DNA of 44,804 bases from an uncultured Sphingomonas sp. (GTDB lineage Bacteria; Pseudomonadota; Alphaproteobacteria; Sphingomonadales; Sphingomonadaceae), in assembly GCA_913774925.1 (NCBI GenBank), contig CAJYKB010000088.1:1-44804 (forward strand), in the 5' to 3' direction. The number at the start of each line of letters is the position of its first letter. Position 1 is the first letter of the stretch. The position numbers were made by a program, and so were the translations under genes. The notes under the pieces are model-generated. The model was not told the origin of the DNA, searched no databases, and saw only the letters and a list, made by a program, of their open reading frames with translations. Positions 7,937-15,827 of this stretch are shown piece after piece.

Positions 7937-9087
7937 CCGATACCGCCGCCGATACCAAGCCGACCGGCAAGCCCCAGACGCGTAAGCGATTGCTGCTGAT
8001 CCTGGGGGCCGTCGTGGTGGTGGCGCTGATCGTCTGGGCGATCTTCCACTTCCTGCTCGCCAAGCCGGAGGAGGAAACCGACGACGCCTATGTCGCGGGC
8101 GACGTGGTCGCGGTGACCGCGCGCGATCCGGGCACGGTGCTGGCGCTTCATGCCGACAACACGCAGGCGGTGAAGGCCGGGCAGCCGCTGATCGACCTCG
8201 ATCCGACCACGGCCGACGTGAACCTCGCCTCCGCGGAGGCCGAGCTGGCACGCGTGGTGCGCGCGACGCGCGCGGACTTCACCCGCGTGGGCCAGTCGGA
8301 TGCCGGGATCGTCCAGGCGCAGGCGGAGCTGGCGCGCGCGCGCGACGATTACGCCCGCCGCCGCGGGGCCGCGGCGCAGGGCGCGGTGTCGGGCGAGGAA
8401 CTGGACCACGCCGCCGACGCGGTGAAGGTCGCCACCGCCAGTCTGCGGCTGGCGCAGGAACAGCGGCGGCAAGCCCAAAGCGCGGTGCAGGGAACCGACG
8501 TCGACACGAACCCGGCGGTTTTGGCGGCCAAGGCGGCGTATCGCCGTGCCGCGATCGTGCGCGGGCACATGCACGTCATCGCGCCGATCACCGGCGTGGT
8601 GGCGCAGCGCACGGTGCAGATCGGGCAGCAGATCAACGCGGGCACGCCGCTGATGGCGATCGTCCCGCTCGACCGTTTGTGGGTGGACGCGAACTTCCGC
8701 GAGACGCAGCTGAAGGACCTGCGCATCGGTCAGCCCGCGACGGTCGTCGCGGACGTCTATGGCGGCGACGTGGTCTATCATGGGCGTGTCGTCGGGGTGG
8801 GCGCGGGGAGCGGCAATGCCTTCGCGCTGCTGCCCCCGCAGAACGCCAGCGGCAACTGGATCAAGATCGTCCAGCGCGTGCCGGTGCGCATCGCGCTGAA
8901 CCCGCAGGAGCTGCGCGCGAACCCGTTGCGCATCGGGCTGTCGGTGAAGGCGACCGTCGATACCGCGGACCTGAACGGCGGGCGGCTGGCGCAGGTCGCG
9001 GCGGCGCCCTACCGCGGCGATGCGACCGTGGGCACCACGCCGGAGGTGGAGGCGCGCATCCGGCAGATCGTGGCGGCGAACCGGTGA
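7933..9087 (+). CDS. emrA: EmrA-like membrane fusion protein of the efflux pump
   Basis: This 384-residue periplasmic adaptor is anchored by one membrane helix at about 20-46 (RLLLILGAVVVVALIVWAIF). The HlyD/EmrA pattern follows: TDDAYVAGDVVAVTARDPGTV for the first lipoyl half, an alpha-hairpin around residues 90-200, then the second lipoyl half (HVIAPITGVVAQRTVQIGQQI). The C-terminal beta-barrel contains LWVDANFRETQL. It would link the EmrB-like pump to the NodT duct. The start overlaps the previous stop (ATGA). A 115-base gap holding a palindromic repeat separates it from the pump gene. Confidence 0.9.
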   Translation: MTDTAADTKPTGKPQTRKRLLLILGAVVVVALIVWAIFHFLLAKPEEETDDAYVAGDVVAVTARDPGTVLALHADNTQAVKAGQPLIDLDPTTADVNLASAEAELARVVRATRADFTRVGQSDAGIVQAQAELARARDDYARRRGAAAQGAVSGEELDHAADAVKVATASLRLAQEQRRQAQSAVQGTDVDTNPAVLAAKAAYRRAAIVRGHMHVIAPITGVVAQRTVQIGQQINAGTPLMAIVPLDRLWVDANFRETQLKDLRIGQPATVVADVYGGDVVYHGRVVGVGAGSGNAFALLPPQNASGNWIKIVQRVPVRIALNPQELRANPLRIGLSVKATVDTADLNGGRLAQVAAAPYRGDATVGTTPEVEARIRQIVAANR

Positions 9088-9101
9088 TGCCTCTCATGTC
9101 A

Positions 9102-9193
9102 CCCTCACCCTTCCCACCCGGCTTCGCCGGGCGGGCCCCTTCCCTCTCCCATCGGGAGAGGGAGGGAGGTGCGCAGCACCGGAAGGGTGAGGG
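9102..9193. repeat. 92-bp palindromic repeat inside the efflux operon, copy 1
   Basis: The element begins ccctcacccttcccacccgg and ends ccggaagggtgaggg, so its ends are complementary. It contains two inner hairpins, cccggcttcgccggg and ccctctcccatcgggagaggg. A second copy of the same length lies at 41709-41800. The strongly paired structure could attenuate transcription or protect the upstream mRNA between emrA and emrB. Confidence 0.85.
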
Positions 9194-9202
9194 CGACTCG
9201 GC

Positions 9203-10741
9203 ATGAGCCAGCCCCCCTCCCCCCCGCCCCTCTCCGGCGCGAAGCTCGGCCTCACCGCCTTCGCGCTGGCGCTTGGCACGTTCATGATGGTGCTCGACAC
9301 CACGATTGCCAATGTGTCGCTGCCGACGATCTCCGGCAATCTGGGCGTCAGCAGCGACAATTCGACGTGGATCATCACCGCCTTCGCGGTCGCCAACGGG
9401 ATCGCGGTGCCGCTCACCGGCTGGCTGATGCGGCGGTTCGGGGTGGTGCGCGTGTTCTGCACCTCGGTCGCGCTGTTCACCATCGCGTCGTTCCTGTGCG
9501 GGATCGCGTGGAACCTGCCGTCGCTGATCGCCTTCCGCGTGTTGCAGGGCGCGGTATCGGGACCGATGATGCCGGGCAGCCAGGCGCTGCTGATCGCGAT
9601 CTTCCCGCCGGACAAGCGCGGGACGGCGCTGGGTATCTGGTCGATGACGACGCTGGTCGCGCCGATCATGGGGCCGATCCTGGGCGGCTACATCTCCGAC
9701 AATTACCACTGGTCGTGGATCTTCCTCATCAACGTGCCCTTCGGCATCCTGACCGCGATCGTGTGCTGGACGAACCTGAAGGACCGCGAGACGCCGACGA
9801 CGAAGCTGCCGATCGACACGATCGGGCTGGCGCTGCTGATCGTGTGGATCGGGTCGCTGCAGATCATGCTGGACCTGGGCAAGAACGCCGACTGGTTCAA
9901 CGATCCCACGATCGTCATGCTGGCGCTGGTTTCGCTGGTGGGCTTCGTCGCCTGGGTGATCTGGGAGCTGACCGACGCCAACCCGACGGTCGACCTGACG
10001 CTGTTCGCGCGGCGCAATTTCGTGATCGGCAACCTCGCCTTCTCGCTCGGCTATGCGGTGTTCTTCGCCAATATCCTGATCCTGCCGCTGTGGCTCCAGA
10101 CGCAGCTGGGCTATACCGCGACCTGGGCAGGCCTCGTCGCCGCCCCCAGCGGACTGGTGGCGGTGGTGCTGACGCCGTTCGTCGCGCGGCTGTCGGGGAA
10201 GATCGACGCGCGCATCCTGGCGACGATCGCGTTCGGCGGCTTCGCGGTCAGCTACTGGATGCGCTCGGGCTATACGACGCAGGCGAGCTTTTGGGACTTC
10301 GTCCTGCCGTTGCTGGTGCAGGGCGTGTCGATGAGCACCTTCTTCCTGTCGATGCTGACGATCTCGCTCGACAAGATCCCGCCCGAGCGGCTGCCCTCGG
10401 CAACCGGCATCTCCAACTTCTGCCGCATCGTCGCGGGCAGCTTCGCGGCGTCGATCATCACCACCGCCTGGGACCGGCGCGAGGCGCTGCACCAGACGCG
10501 GCTCGCCGACGCGGTGGGGCAAGGCGTGCCGTATCAGATGGCGGCGGGCCAGATGCAACGGCTGGGGCTGAGCGCGACCCAGGCGGCGGCGGCGGTGACG
10601 CGGCAGATGGTGGGGCAGGCGTATCTGCTGGCGTCGACCGACCTGTTCCGGCTGTCGGCGTGGCTGTCGGGCGGGTTGATCGTGCTGGTATGGATCTGTC
10701 GCCGCCCGAGCGCACCGACAGGGCCGGTCGCGGCGGACTAA
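9203..10741 (+). CDS. emrB: EmrB-like DHA2 family 14-TM drug exporter
   Basis: This 512-residue MFS transporter has the DHA2 plan of 14 membrane segments. The first segment carries ALGTFMMVLDTTIANVSLPTI, the hallmark D-T-T-I-A-N-V motif of EmrB/QacA pumps. Motif A-like GWLMRRFGVVRVF and motif C-like GPIMGPILGGYI follow. It would export hydrophobic drugs or phenolics with EmrA and the NodT lipoprotein. It is the last gene of the MarR operon and ends at the bidirectional hairpin at 10742. Its start lies 115 bases after emrA, past a repeat, which is unusual inside such an operon. Confidence 0.92.
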   Translation: MSQPPSPPPLSGAKLGLTAFALALGTFMMVLDTTIANVSLPTISGNLGVSSDNSTWIITAFAVANGIAVPLTGWLMRRFGVVRVFCTSVALFTIASFLCGIAWNLPSLIAFRVLQGAVSGPMMPGSQALLIAIFPPDKRGTALGIWSMTTLVAPIMGPILGGYISDNYHWSWIFLINVPFGILTAIVCWTNLKDRETPTTKLPIDTIGLALLIVWIGSLQIMLDLGKNADWFNDPTIVMLALVSLVGFVAWVIWELTDANPTVDLTLFARRNFVIGNLAFSLGYAVFFANILILPLWLQTQLGYTATWAGLVAAPSGLVAVVLTPFVARLSGKIDARILATIAFGGFAVSYWMRSGYTTQASFWDFVLPLLVQGVSMSTFFLSMLTISLDKIPPERLPSATGISNFCRIVAGSFAASIITTAWDRREALHQTRLADAVGQGVPYQMAAGQMQRLGLSATQAAAAVTRQMVGQAYLLASTDLFRLSAWLSGGLIVLVWICRRPSAPTGPVAAD

Positions 10742-10768
10742 AAGCCCCTCCCCTGAAGGGAGGGGCTT
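10742..10768 (-). terminator. Rho-independent terminator between convergent genes
   Basis: An 11-bp perfect stem (aagcccctccc / gggaggggctt) with a 5-base loop lies between the stop of emrB (10741) and the stop of the aldehyde dehydrogenase gene (10775). On the minus strand the stem runs into TTTT, so it ends the aldehyde dehydrogenase transcript best. The stem may also serve emrB. Confidence 0.85.
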
Positions 10769-10774
10769 CAGAAA

Positions 10775-12214
10775 CTAGACGTTCGCGACCACCACCGCGC
10801 GCGTATTCAGATATGCCTCCAGCGCCTCCGGCCCGCCTTCGGTGCCGTAGCCGGAATCCTTGATCCCGCCGAACGGCAGTTCCGCGCTGCCCGCCGCGGG
10901 GGTGTTGACCCACAGCATCCCCGCCTCGACCCGGCGCGCCAGCAGGTCGGCGTTCTTCAGCGAGGCGGTGAAGGCATAGGCAGCCAGGCCGTAGGACAGC
11001 CGGTTGGCCTCCGCGATCGCCTCCTCCAGCGTGTCGAAGCCGCGGATGCCGGCGACCGGGCCGAACGGCTCCTCGTTGAACAGCTTCGCCGACAGCGGCA
11101 CGTCGGTGAGCACGGTGGGCTGCCAGAAATTGCCCGCCTCGCCGATGCGCTGCCCCCCGGTCAGTACGGTCGCGCCCTGCGCCACCGCATCCTCATGAAA
11201 TGCCTGCATCGCGTCCAGCCGGCGCGGGTTGGCGAGCGGCCCCATCTGAACGCCCTCGGCCGTACCGTCGCCGACCTTGATCGCGCCCGCCAGCGCCGCA
11301 AACGCCTCTGCGAACCGCGCCTTCACGCTATTGTGGACCAGGAAGCGGGTGGGCGAGATGCACACCTGCCCCGCGTTGCGGAACTTCGCGCCGCCGACGC
11401 TCTTCACTGCCAGGTCGATGTCGGCATCCTCGCACACGATGACGGGCGCGTGGCCGCCCAGCTCCATCGAGACGCGCTTCATATGTTTGCCGGCCTGCGC
11501 CGCGAGCAGCTTCCCCACGGGCGTCGAGCCGGTGAAGGTGATCTTGCGGATGATCGGGCTGGCGATCAGATGTTCCGAAATTTCCGCCGGATCGCCATAG
11601 ACGAGGCCCAGCACGCCCTCGGGCAGCCCGGCGTCCTGAAACGCGCGGATCAGCTCGGCCGGGCTGGCAGGCGTCTCCTCGGGCGCCTTCACGATCATCG
11701 AGCAGCCCGCGGCCAGCCCGGCGCCGATCTTGCGGACCACCTGGTTGATCGGGAAATTCCACGGCGTGAAGGCGGCGGTGGGGCCGACCGGATCCTTCAC
11801 CACCATCTGCCGCACCGCCGGGTTGCTGCGATGGGGCACGAGCCGGCCGTAGACGCGGAAGCCTTCCTCCGCGAACCATTCGATGATGTCGGCGGCGGCC
11901 ATCGCCTCGCCCTTCGCCTCGGCGAGCGGCTTGCCCTGTTCGCGGGTCAGCAATTCGGCGATGTCGCCCGCACGTTCGCGCATCAGTGCGGCGGCGCCGC
12001 GCATGATCCTGCTGCGGGCGGCGGGGGTCATGTCGCGCCACGTCGCGAAGCCGGCGTCCGCCGCCGCCAGCGCGGCGTCCAGATCGGCGCGCCCCGCGTG
12101 CGCGACGCGGCCGATCTCCTCGCCGGTGGCGGGGTTGCGCACGGGGATCGTGCGCCCGTCGGCGGCATCGCGCCAGGCCCCGGCGATGAACAGGCGGGTG
12201 TCGGGATAGGTCAT
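10775..12214 (-). CDS. gabD: NAD(P)-dependent succinate-semialdehyde dehydrogenase
   Basis: This 479-residue aldehyde dehydrogenase has the typical domain order. Cofactor binding shows [21 protein letters not shown] and [11 protein letters not shown]. The general-base glutamate is in MELGGHAP near residue 251, and the catalytic cysteine is in [10 protein letters not shown] near 284. The protein ends with the oligomerisation tail [16 protein letters not shown]. Overall it is closest to the GabD/SSADH branch, which oxidises succinate semialdehyde to succinate, but related substrates such as glutarate semialdehyde cannot be excluded. No GABA transaminase gene is nearby. It follows the M3 peptidase gene by 59 bases on the same strand. 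Confidence 0.8.
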   Translation of the reverse strand: MTYPDTRLFIAGAWRDAADGRTIPVRNPATGEEIGRVAHAGRADLDAALAAADAGFATWRDMTPAARSRIMRGAAALMRERAGDIAELLTREQGKPLAEAKGEAMAAADIIEWFAEEGFRVYGRLVPHRSNPAVRQMVVKDPVGPTAAFTPWNFPINQVVRKIGAGLAAGCSMIVKAPEETPASPAELIRAFQDAGLPEGVLGLVYGDPAEISEHLIASPIIRKITFTGSTPVGKLLAAQAGKHMKRVSMELGGHAPVIVCEDADIDLAVKSVGGAKFRNAGQVCISPTRFLVHNSVKARFAEAFAALAGAIKVGDGTAEGVQMGPLANPRRLDAMQAFHEDAVAQGATVLTGGQRIGEAGNFWQPTVLTDVPLSAKLFNEEPFGPVAGIRGFDTLEEAIAEANRLSYGLAAYAFTASLKNADLLARRVEAGMLWVNTPAAGSAELPFGGIKDSGYGTEGGPEALEAYLNTRAVVVANV

Positions 12215-12273
12215 GTCATGCTCCGTTGCGGATCAGGGGGACGCATCGCAGTCGGGCGCGTTCCCCCATGCGC

Positions 12274-14289
12274 CTATTTACCCTTGGCGAGACGTGCCGT
12301 GTATGCGTCGAGCGAAAGCGGGCGACCCAGAAAGTCCTGTACCAGCGTGGCCGCGGGCTTCGACGCGCCGGGGGCCAGCACGCGGTCGCGATAGGCGCGC
12401 GCCACCGCGGGATTGCGCAATCCCTCGCGCTCGAACCGGGTCCACAGGTCCAGCGCGATCGTCTTCGACCACATGTACGTGTAATAATAGGCCGAATAGC
12501 CGGCGAGATGGCCCCATCCGGTCTGCGGATGCACACCCGCGGGCGTGGTCGGAAGCGAATATCGATCGTTGAGCGCGCGATATTGCGCCGTCAGGTCGGT
12601 CTGCGGTGGCCCCAGATGATAGCCGAGCGAGGTGTTGGAAAAGCCGAACTGCCGCCGGTCGCCCAGCGCCTCGCCGAAATAACGCGCGCGGTTCATGCGT
12701 TCGACGAGATCGCGCGGGATGACGTTGCCCTTCGCATCCTTCGCGAAGCGCGCCAGCGTGTCATAGTCCCAGACGAAATTCTCCAGCATCTGCGACGGGG
12801 CTTCGATGAAGTCCCATTCGATGTTGCTCATGTTGGACGAGGCATAATGCACCTTGCCCGACAGCATGACGTGGATCAGGTGGCCGTATTCGTGGAGGAA
12901 CGTCTCCACGTCGCGATGCTCCATCAGCCCGGTACTGTGGTCGCCCGCAGGGAAGTTCGTCACGAGCGCCGCCATGGGCACGACGCGGCCTGCGACGCCC
13001 GCGCGCAGCGGCACGACATTGGCGTGGCTGTACTTGCCGGGGCGCGGGTGCGTGTCGAAGTAGAAGCGGCCGATCACCTTGCCGCCGTCGAGCATCTCAT
13101 ACGCCTCGACCGAGGTATCCCAGGTCGCGGTCTTCCACGGGCGGATCTCCACCCCCATCAGGTCGCGGGTCAACTGGAGCATCCCGTCGCGCACGTCGTC
13201 GTATGCGAAATACTGGCGCACCGCCTGCGGATCGACGGAATATTGCTCCTTGCGGATCAGCTGGCCGTAATAGCCGGTCTGCCACTGCGCGATATCGGTG
13301 GCGCCGGGCCGATCCTTGCGCAGGCGGTCGAGCAGCCGGGCGAGATCGCGGCGCGCATAGGTGCCGCCCGCCGCCACGCCCTGTTCGATGAACGCCGCCG
13401 CCTTCGCGGGCGTGTCCACCATCTTGTTCTCCAGCGCGACGGTGGCGTAGTTCGGCCGCCCGAGCAGCTTCGCCAGCTGGTCGCGGGTGGCGAGCATCTC
13501 GCCCAGCACCGCGTCGTTCTGCGGCCAGGCGCGGCTCTGGAAGGCGGTGTAGAGCCGCTGGCGCAGCGCGTCGCTCTTCGCATAGCTCATCACCGGCATC
13601 AGGTCCGGGTAATCGGTGGAGATCTCCACCTTCCCGTCCGCGCCCGGCTTGTGCGCGGCGATATAGTCCGCGGGCAGGCCGTCCAGCTCGGCGGGATCGG
13701 CCTTCACCGTCAGGCGGCTGTCGGCGATATTGCCCTCGAAGCGGACCTCCAGCTCCGAGATGCGCTTGCTGAGCGCGGCGACCTTCGCGCGCGTCGCCTC
13801 GTCGCGCGAGACGCCGGCGCGGTCGAAATCGGCCAGCGTGCGCTTCACGACCTGCTGCGTCTCCGCGTCGGTCCCCGCCAGCGGCACCGCCTTCAGCCGG
13901 TCGTAGACGGGACGCGACAGCGACAGCGCGGTCGCCGCCTCGCTGACGCGGGTCTGGCACGCGCGCGCGGCTTCGCGCCGGGGTTCGTCGGGGGCGACTT
14001 CCGCGATCAGGCTGGCATCGCCCGCCGCCGCGCCGAGCAGGCCGGCGATGTCGTCGTAGCGGCGGAAGGTGGCGAGCGTCGCCTTGCCGGTCTCCTTCTC
14101 CAGCGCGGTACGCTGCGCGGTGACCCGCGACAGATAGCTGTCGCACAGCGCGTTCACCGCTGCCGGATCGGCGGGGGTCAGCGCGGTGGTGTTCAGCATC
14201 GCATCGATCGTCGGCACGATCGCGGGCGCAGGCGCCTGGGCCGCGACGAGCGCGAGCAGCGACGGCAGCAGGAGCAGGTGGCGTGTCAT
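12274..14289 (-). CDS. Exported M3 family oligopeptidase / dipeptidyl carboxypeptidase-like peptidase
   Basis: This protein of about 671 residues has a signal peptide (MTRHLLLLPSLLALVAAQAP) and the thimet-type zinc motif in FLHEYGHLIHVMLSG near residue 467. The downstream glutamate helix is NIEWDFIEAPSQMLENFVWD, the M3 signature that supplies the third zinc ligand. The ATG at 14289 has an AGAGGGGA ribosome site, so the longer frame was trimmed. Export and length suggest a periplasmic oligopeptidase that trims small peptides. It lies between a sugar transporter gene and gabD, all on one strand; a hairpin at 14343-14358 without a T-run lies just upstream. Confidence 0.9.
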   Translation of the reverse strand: MTRHLLLLPSLLALVAAQAPAPAIVPTIDAMLNTTALTPADPAAVNALCDSYLSRVTAQRTALEKETGKATLATFRRYDDIAGLLGAAAGDASLIAEVAPDEPRREAARACQTRVSEAATALSLSRPVYDRLKAVPLAGTDAETQQVVKRTLADFDRAGVSRDEATRAKVAALSKRISELEVRFEGNIADSRLTVKADPAELDGLPADYIAAHKPGADGKVEISTDYPDLMPVMSYAKSDALRQRLYTAFQSRAWPQNDAVLGEMLATRDQLAKLLGRPNYATVALENKMVDTPAKAAAFIEQGVAAGGTYARRDLARLLDRLRKDRPGATDIAQWQTGYYGQLIRKEQYSVDPQAVRQYFAYDDVRDGMLQLTRDLMGVEIRPWKTATWDTSVEAYEMLDGGKVIGRFYFDTHPRPGKYSHANVVPLRAGVAGRVVPMAALVTNFPAGDHSTGLMEHRDVETFLHEYGHLIHVMLSGKVHYASSNMSNIEWDFIEAPSQMLENFVWDYDTLARFAKDAKGNVIPRDLVERMNRARYFGEALGDRRQFGFSNTSLGYHLGPPQTDLTAQYRALNDRYSLPTTPAGVHPQTGWGHLAGYSAYYYTYMWSKTIALDLWTRFEREGLRNPAVARAYRDRVLAPGASKPAATLVQDFLGRPLSLDAYTARLAKGK

Positions 14290-14361
14290 CGAAAATCCCC
14301 TCTTCGTTGAGGGCACGATGATCGTCACCGCCTGCTTGCACAAGGGGGTGGCCCCCCGCCC

Positions 14362-15675
14362 TCAGTCCTGCGACGCTCGCGCGGTACGCACCCGCAGCGT
14401 CGCCGCGGCCGCACACAGCATCATCGCGCCGGCCAGCACCAGCACATGGCGCGGATCGCCGCCCATCAGCGGGCGGTAGATCAGCGGCATCACCAGCGTC
14501 TCGATCATCATCGGCACGACGATGAACATGTTGAAGATGCCCATGTAGATGCCGGTGCGCGCAGGCGGGATCGCACCCGCCAGCATGACGTACGGGTTGC
14601 CCATCAGGCTGGCCCAGCCGATGCCGATGCCGATCATCGGCAGCGCCAGCGCCAAGCGGCTGTCGGCCCAGGGCAGCGACAGCATCGCCGCGCCCGACAG
14701 CAGCATGGCGACCGCATGGACGTGCTTCGCGCCGAAGCGCCGCGCGATCGGCACCATCGCGAAGGCGGCGAGGAAGGCGACGAAATTGTACAGCGCCCCC
14801 GCCTGCCCGGTGACCAGCGTCGCCTGGCGGAAGCCCGCGCTGGTCGCGTCCGCGGTGCCGAACAGCGCACGCGCGATCGCGAAGGCGATATACTGCCAAT
14901 AGGCGAACATCGCGAACCACTGGAACAGCATCGCGAGCGCGAGCTGGCGCATCGCCAGCGGCATCTCGCGCACCGCGGCGGCAATGTCGGCCAGCGCGCC
15001 GCGCGCCGACATCGGGTGCGCCGCGGCGGCGGCCTCCTCCGCCGGGTCGAGCGGCAGTTCGGGGACGCGCACGACCGACCACACGATGGTCGAGATCGAC
15101 AGGACCGCACCGATCAGGAACGCGATCCGCGTGATCTCGGGTATCCCGTTCGCGTCGATCAGGTCGGCGCTGACGCCGCCCCAGACCAGCAGCGACGGCG
15201 CGAGATAGGACAATGTCTGCGCCAGCCCGGTGAAGGCGGACTGCGTCAGGAAGCCGGCCGTCCGCTGCGATTCGTCCAGCCGGTCGCTGACATAGGCGCG
15301 ATACGGCTCCATCGTGACGTTGTTGGCGGCGTCCAGAATCCACAACAGGCTGGCCGCGACCCACAGCGCCGGGCTGTACGGCATCGCGAGCAGCCCCAGG
15401 CTGCACAGCACCGCGCCGATCAGGAAATAGGGGGTACGGCGGCCGAATCGCGTCCGAGTGCGGTCGCTGAGCGCGCCGATCAGCGGCTGGACGAGCAGCC
15501 CGGTCACCGGCCCGGCGAGCCACAGCAGCGGCATCGTCGCCTCGTCCGCGCCCAGATAGCTGTAGATCGGGCCCATATTGGCCTGTTGCAGGCCGAACGA
15601 GAATTGCAGCCCGAAGAACCCGAGGTTCATTTCCGCGATTCGCATCGCGGACAATCGCGGCTTGCCGATCCTCAT
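14362..15675 (-). CDS. MFS sugar transporter, probable sucrose permease (SuxC-like)
   Basis: This protein of about 437 residues has 12 membrane segments and the glycoside/sucrose MFS signature. It begins [20 protein letters not shown] and continues [20 protein letters not shown], a motif A variant seen in sucrose and maltose symporters (GPH/SLC45-like). The ATG at 15675 has GGAAGGG six bases upstream. It is transcribed divergently from the TonB receptor and GH68 genes across a shared LacI-type operator. That arrangement mirrors the Xanthomonas sux locus (TonB receptor, MFS carrier, sucrose enzyme). It would carry sucrose or a sucrose-derived oligosaccharide across the inner membrane. Confidence 0.82.
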   Translation of the reverse strand: MRIGKPRLSAMRIAEMNLGFFGLQFSFGLQQANMGPIYSYLGADEATMPLLWLAGPVTGLLVQPLIGALSDRTRTRFGRRTPYFLIGAVLCSLGLLAMPYSPALWVAASLLWILDAANNVTMEPYRAYVSDRLDESQRTAGFLTQSAFTGLAQTLSYLAPSLLVWGGVSADLIDANGIPEITRIAFLIGAVLSISTIVWSVVRVPELPLDPAEEAAAAAHPMSARGALADIAAAVREMPLAMRQLALAMLFQWFAMFAYWQYIAFAIARALFGTADATSAGFRQATLVTGQAGALYNFVAFLAAFAMVPIARRFGAKHVHAVAMLLSGAAMLSLPWADSRLALALPMIGIGIGWASLMGNPYVMLAGAIPPARTGIYMGIFNMFIVVPMMIETLVMPLIYRPLMGGDPRHVLVLAGAMMLCAAAATLRVRTARASQD

Positions 15676-15718
15676 CCTCATCCCTTCCGCCCGACCGGGA
15701 TCATTGTCCCTGCCGCGC

Positions 15719-15783
15719 CGGATAACAACCATCGCAATCGTTTGCAAGAAACCTCTTGCAAACGATTGCGGCACTGGTATTCC
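15719..15783. promoter_or_regulatory. Divergent promoters overlapping the LacI-type operators
   Basis: Rightward: TTGCAA at 15756-15761, a 16-base spacer, and TATTCC at 15778-15783, 45 bases before the receptor start. Leftward: TTGCAA at 15742-15747, a 17-base spacer, and TATCCG at 15724-15719. Both -35 boxes lie inside the palindromic operators, so a bound repressor would block both genes. The boxes were assigned by eye. Confidence 0.5.
15733..15770. promoter_or_regulatory. Double LacI-family operator, perfect 16-bp arms
   Basis: The left arm cgcaatcgtttgcaag (15733-15748) and the right arm cttgcaaacgattgcg (15755-15770) are exact reverse complements with a six-base spacer. Each arm also contains a LacI-type half-site pair centred on CG (gcaatCGtttgc and gcaaaCGattgc), with the CG centres 24 bp apart. 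This looks like two adjacent LacI-family sites. It lies between the divergent sugar transporter and TonB receptor genes. The repressor gene is not in the window. Confidence 0.75.
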
Positions 15784-15827
15784 AGCCGGGCAACGGGCGA
15801 GAGGCCCGGATAAGGGAGAGGGACGAG

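Noticed and set aside
14343..14358. Hairpin gggggtggccccc after the sugar MFS gene as a terminator
   Set aside because: The stem is only five to six bases and no T-run follows on the minus strand, so it was not listed as a terminator.
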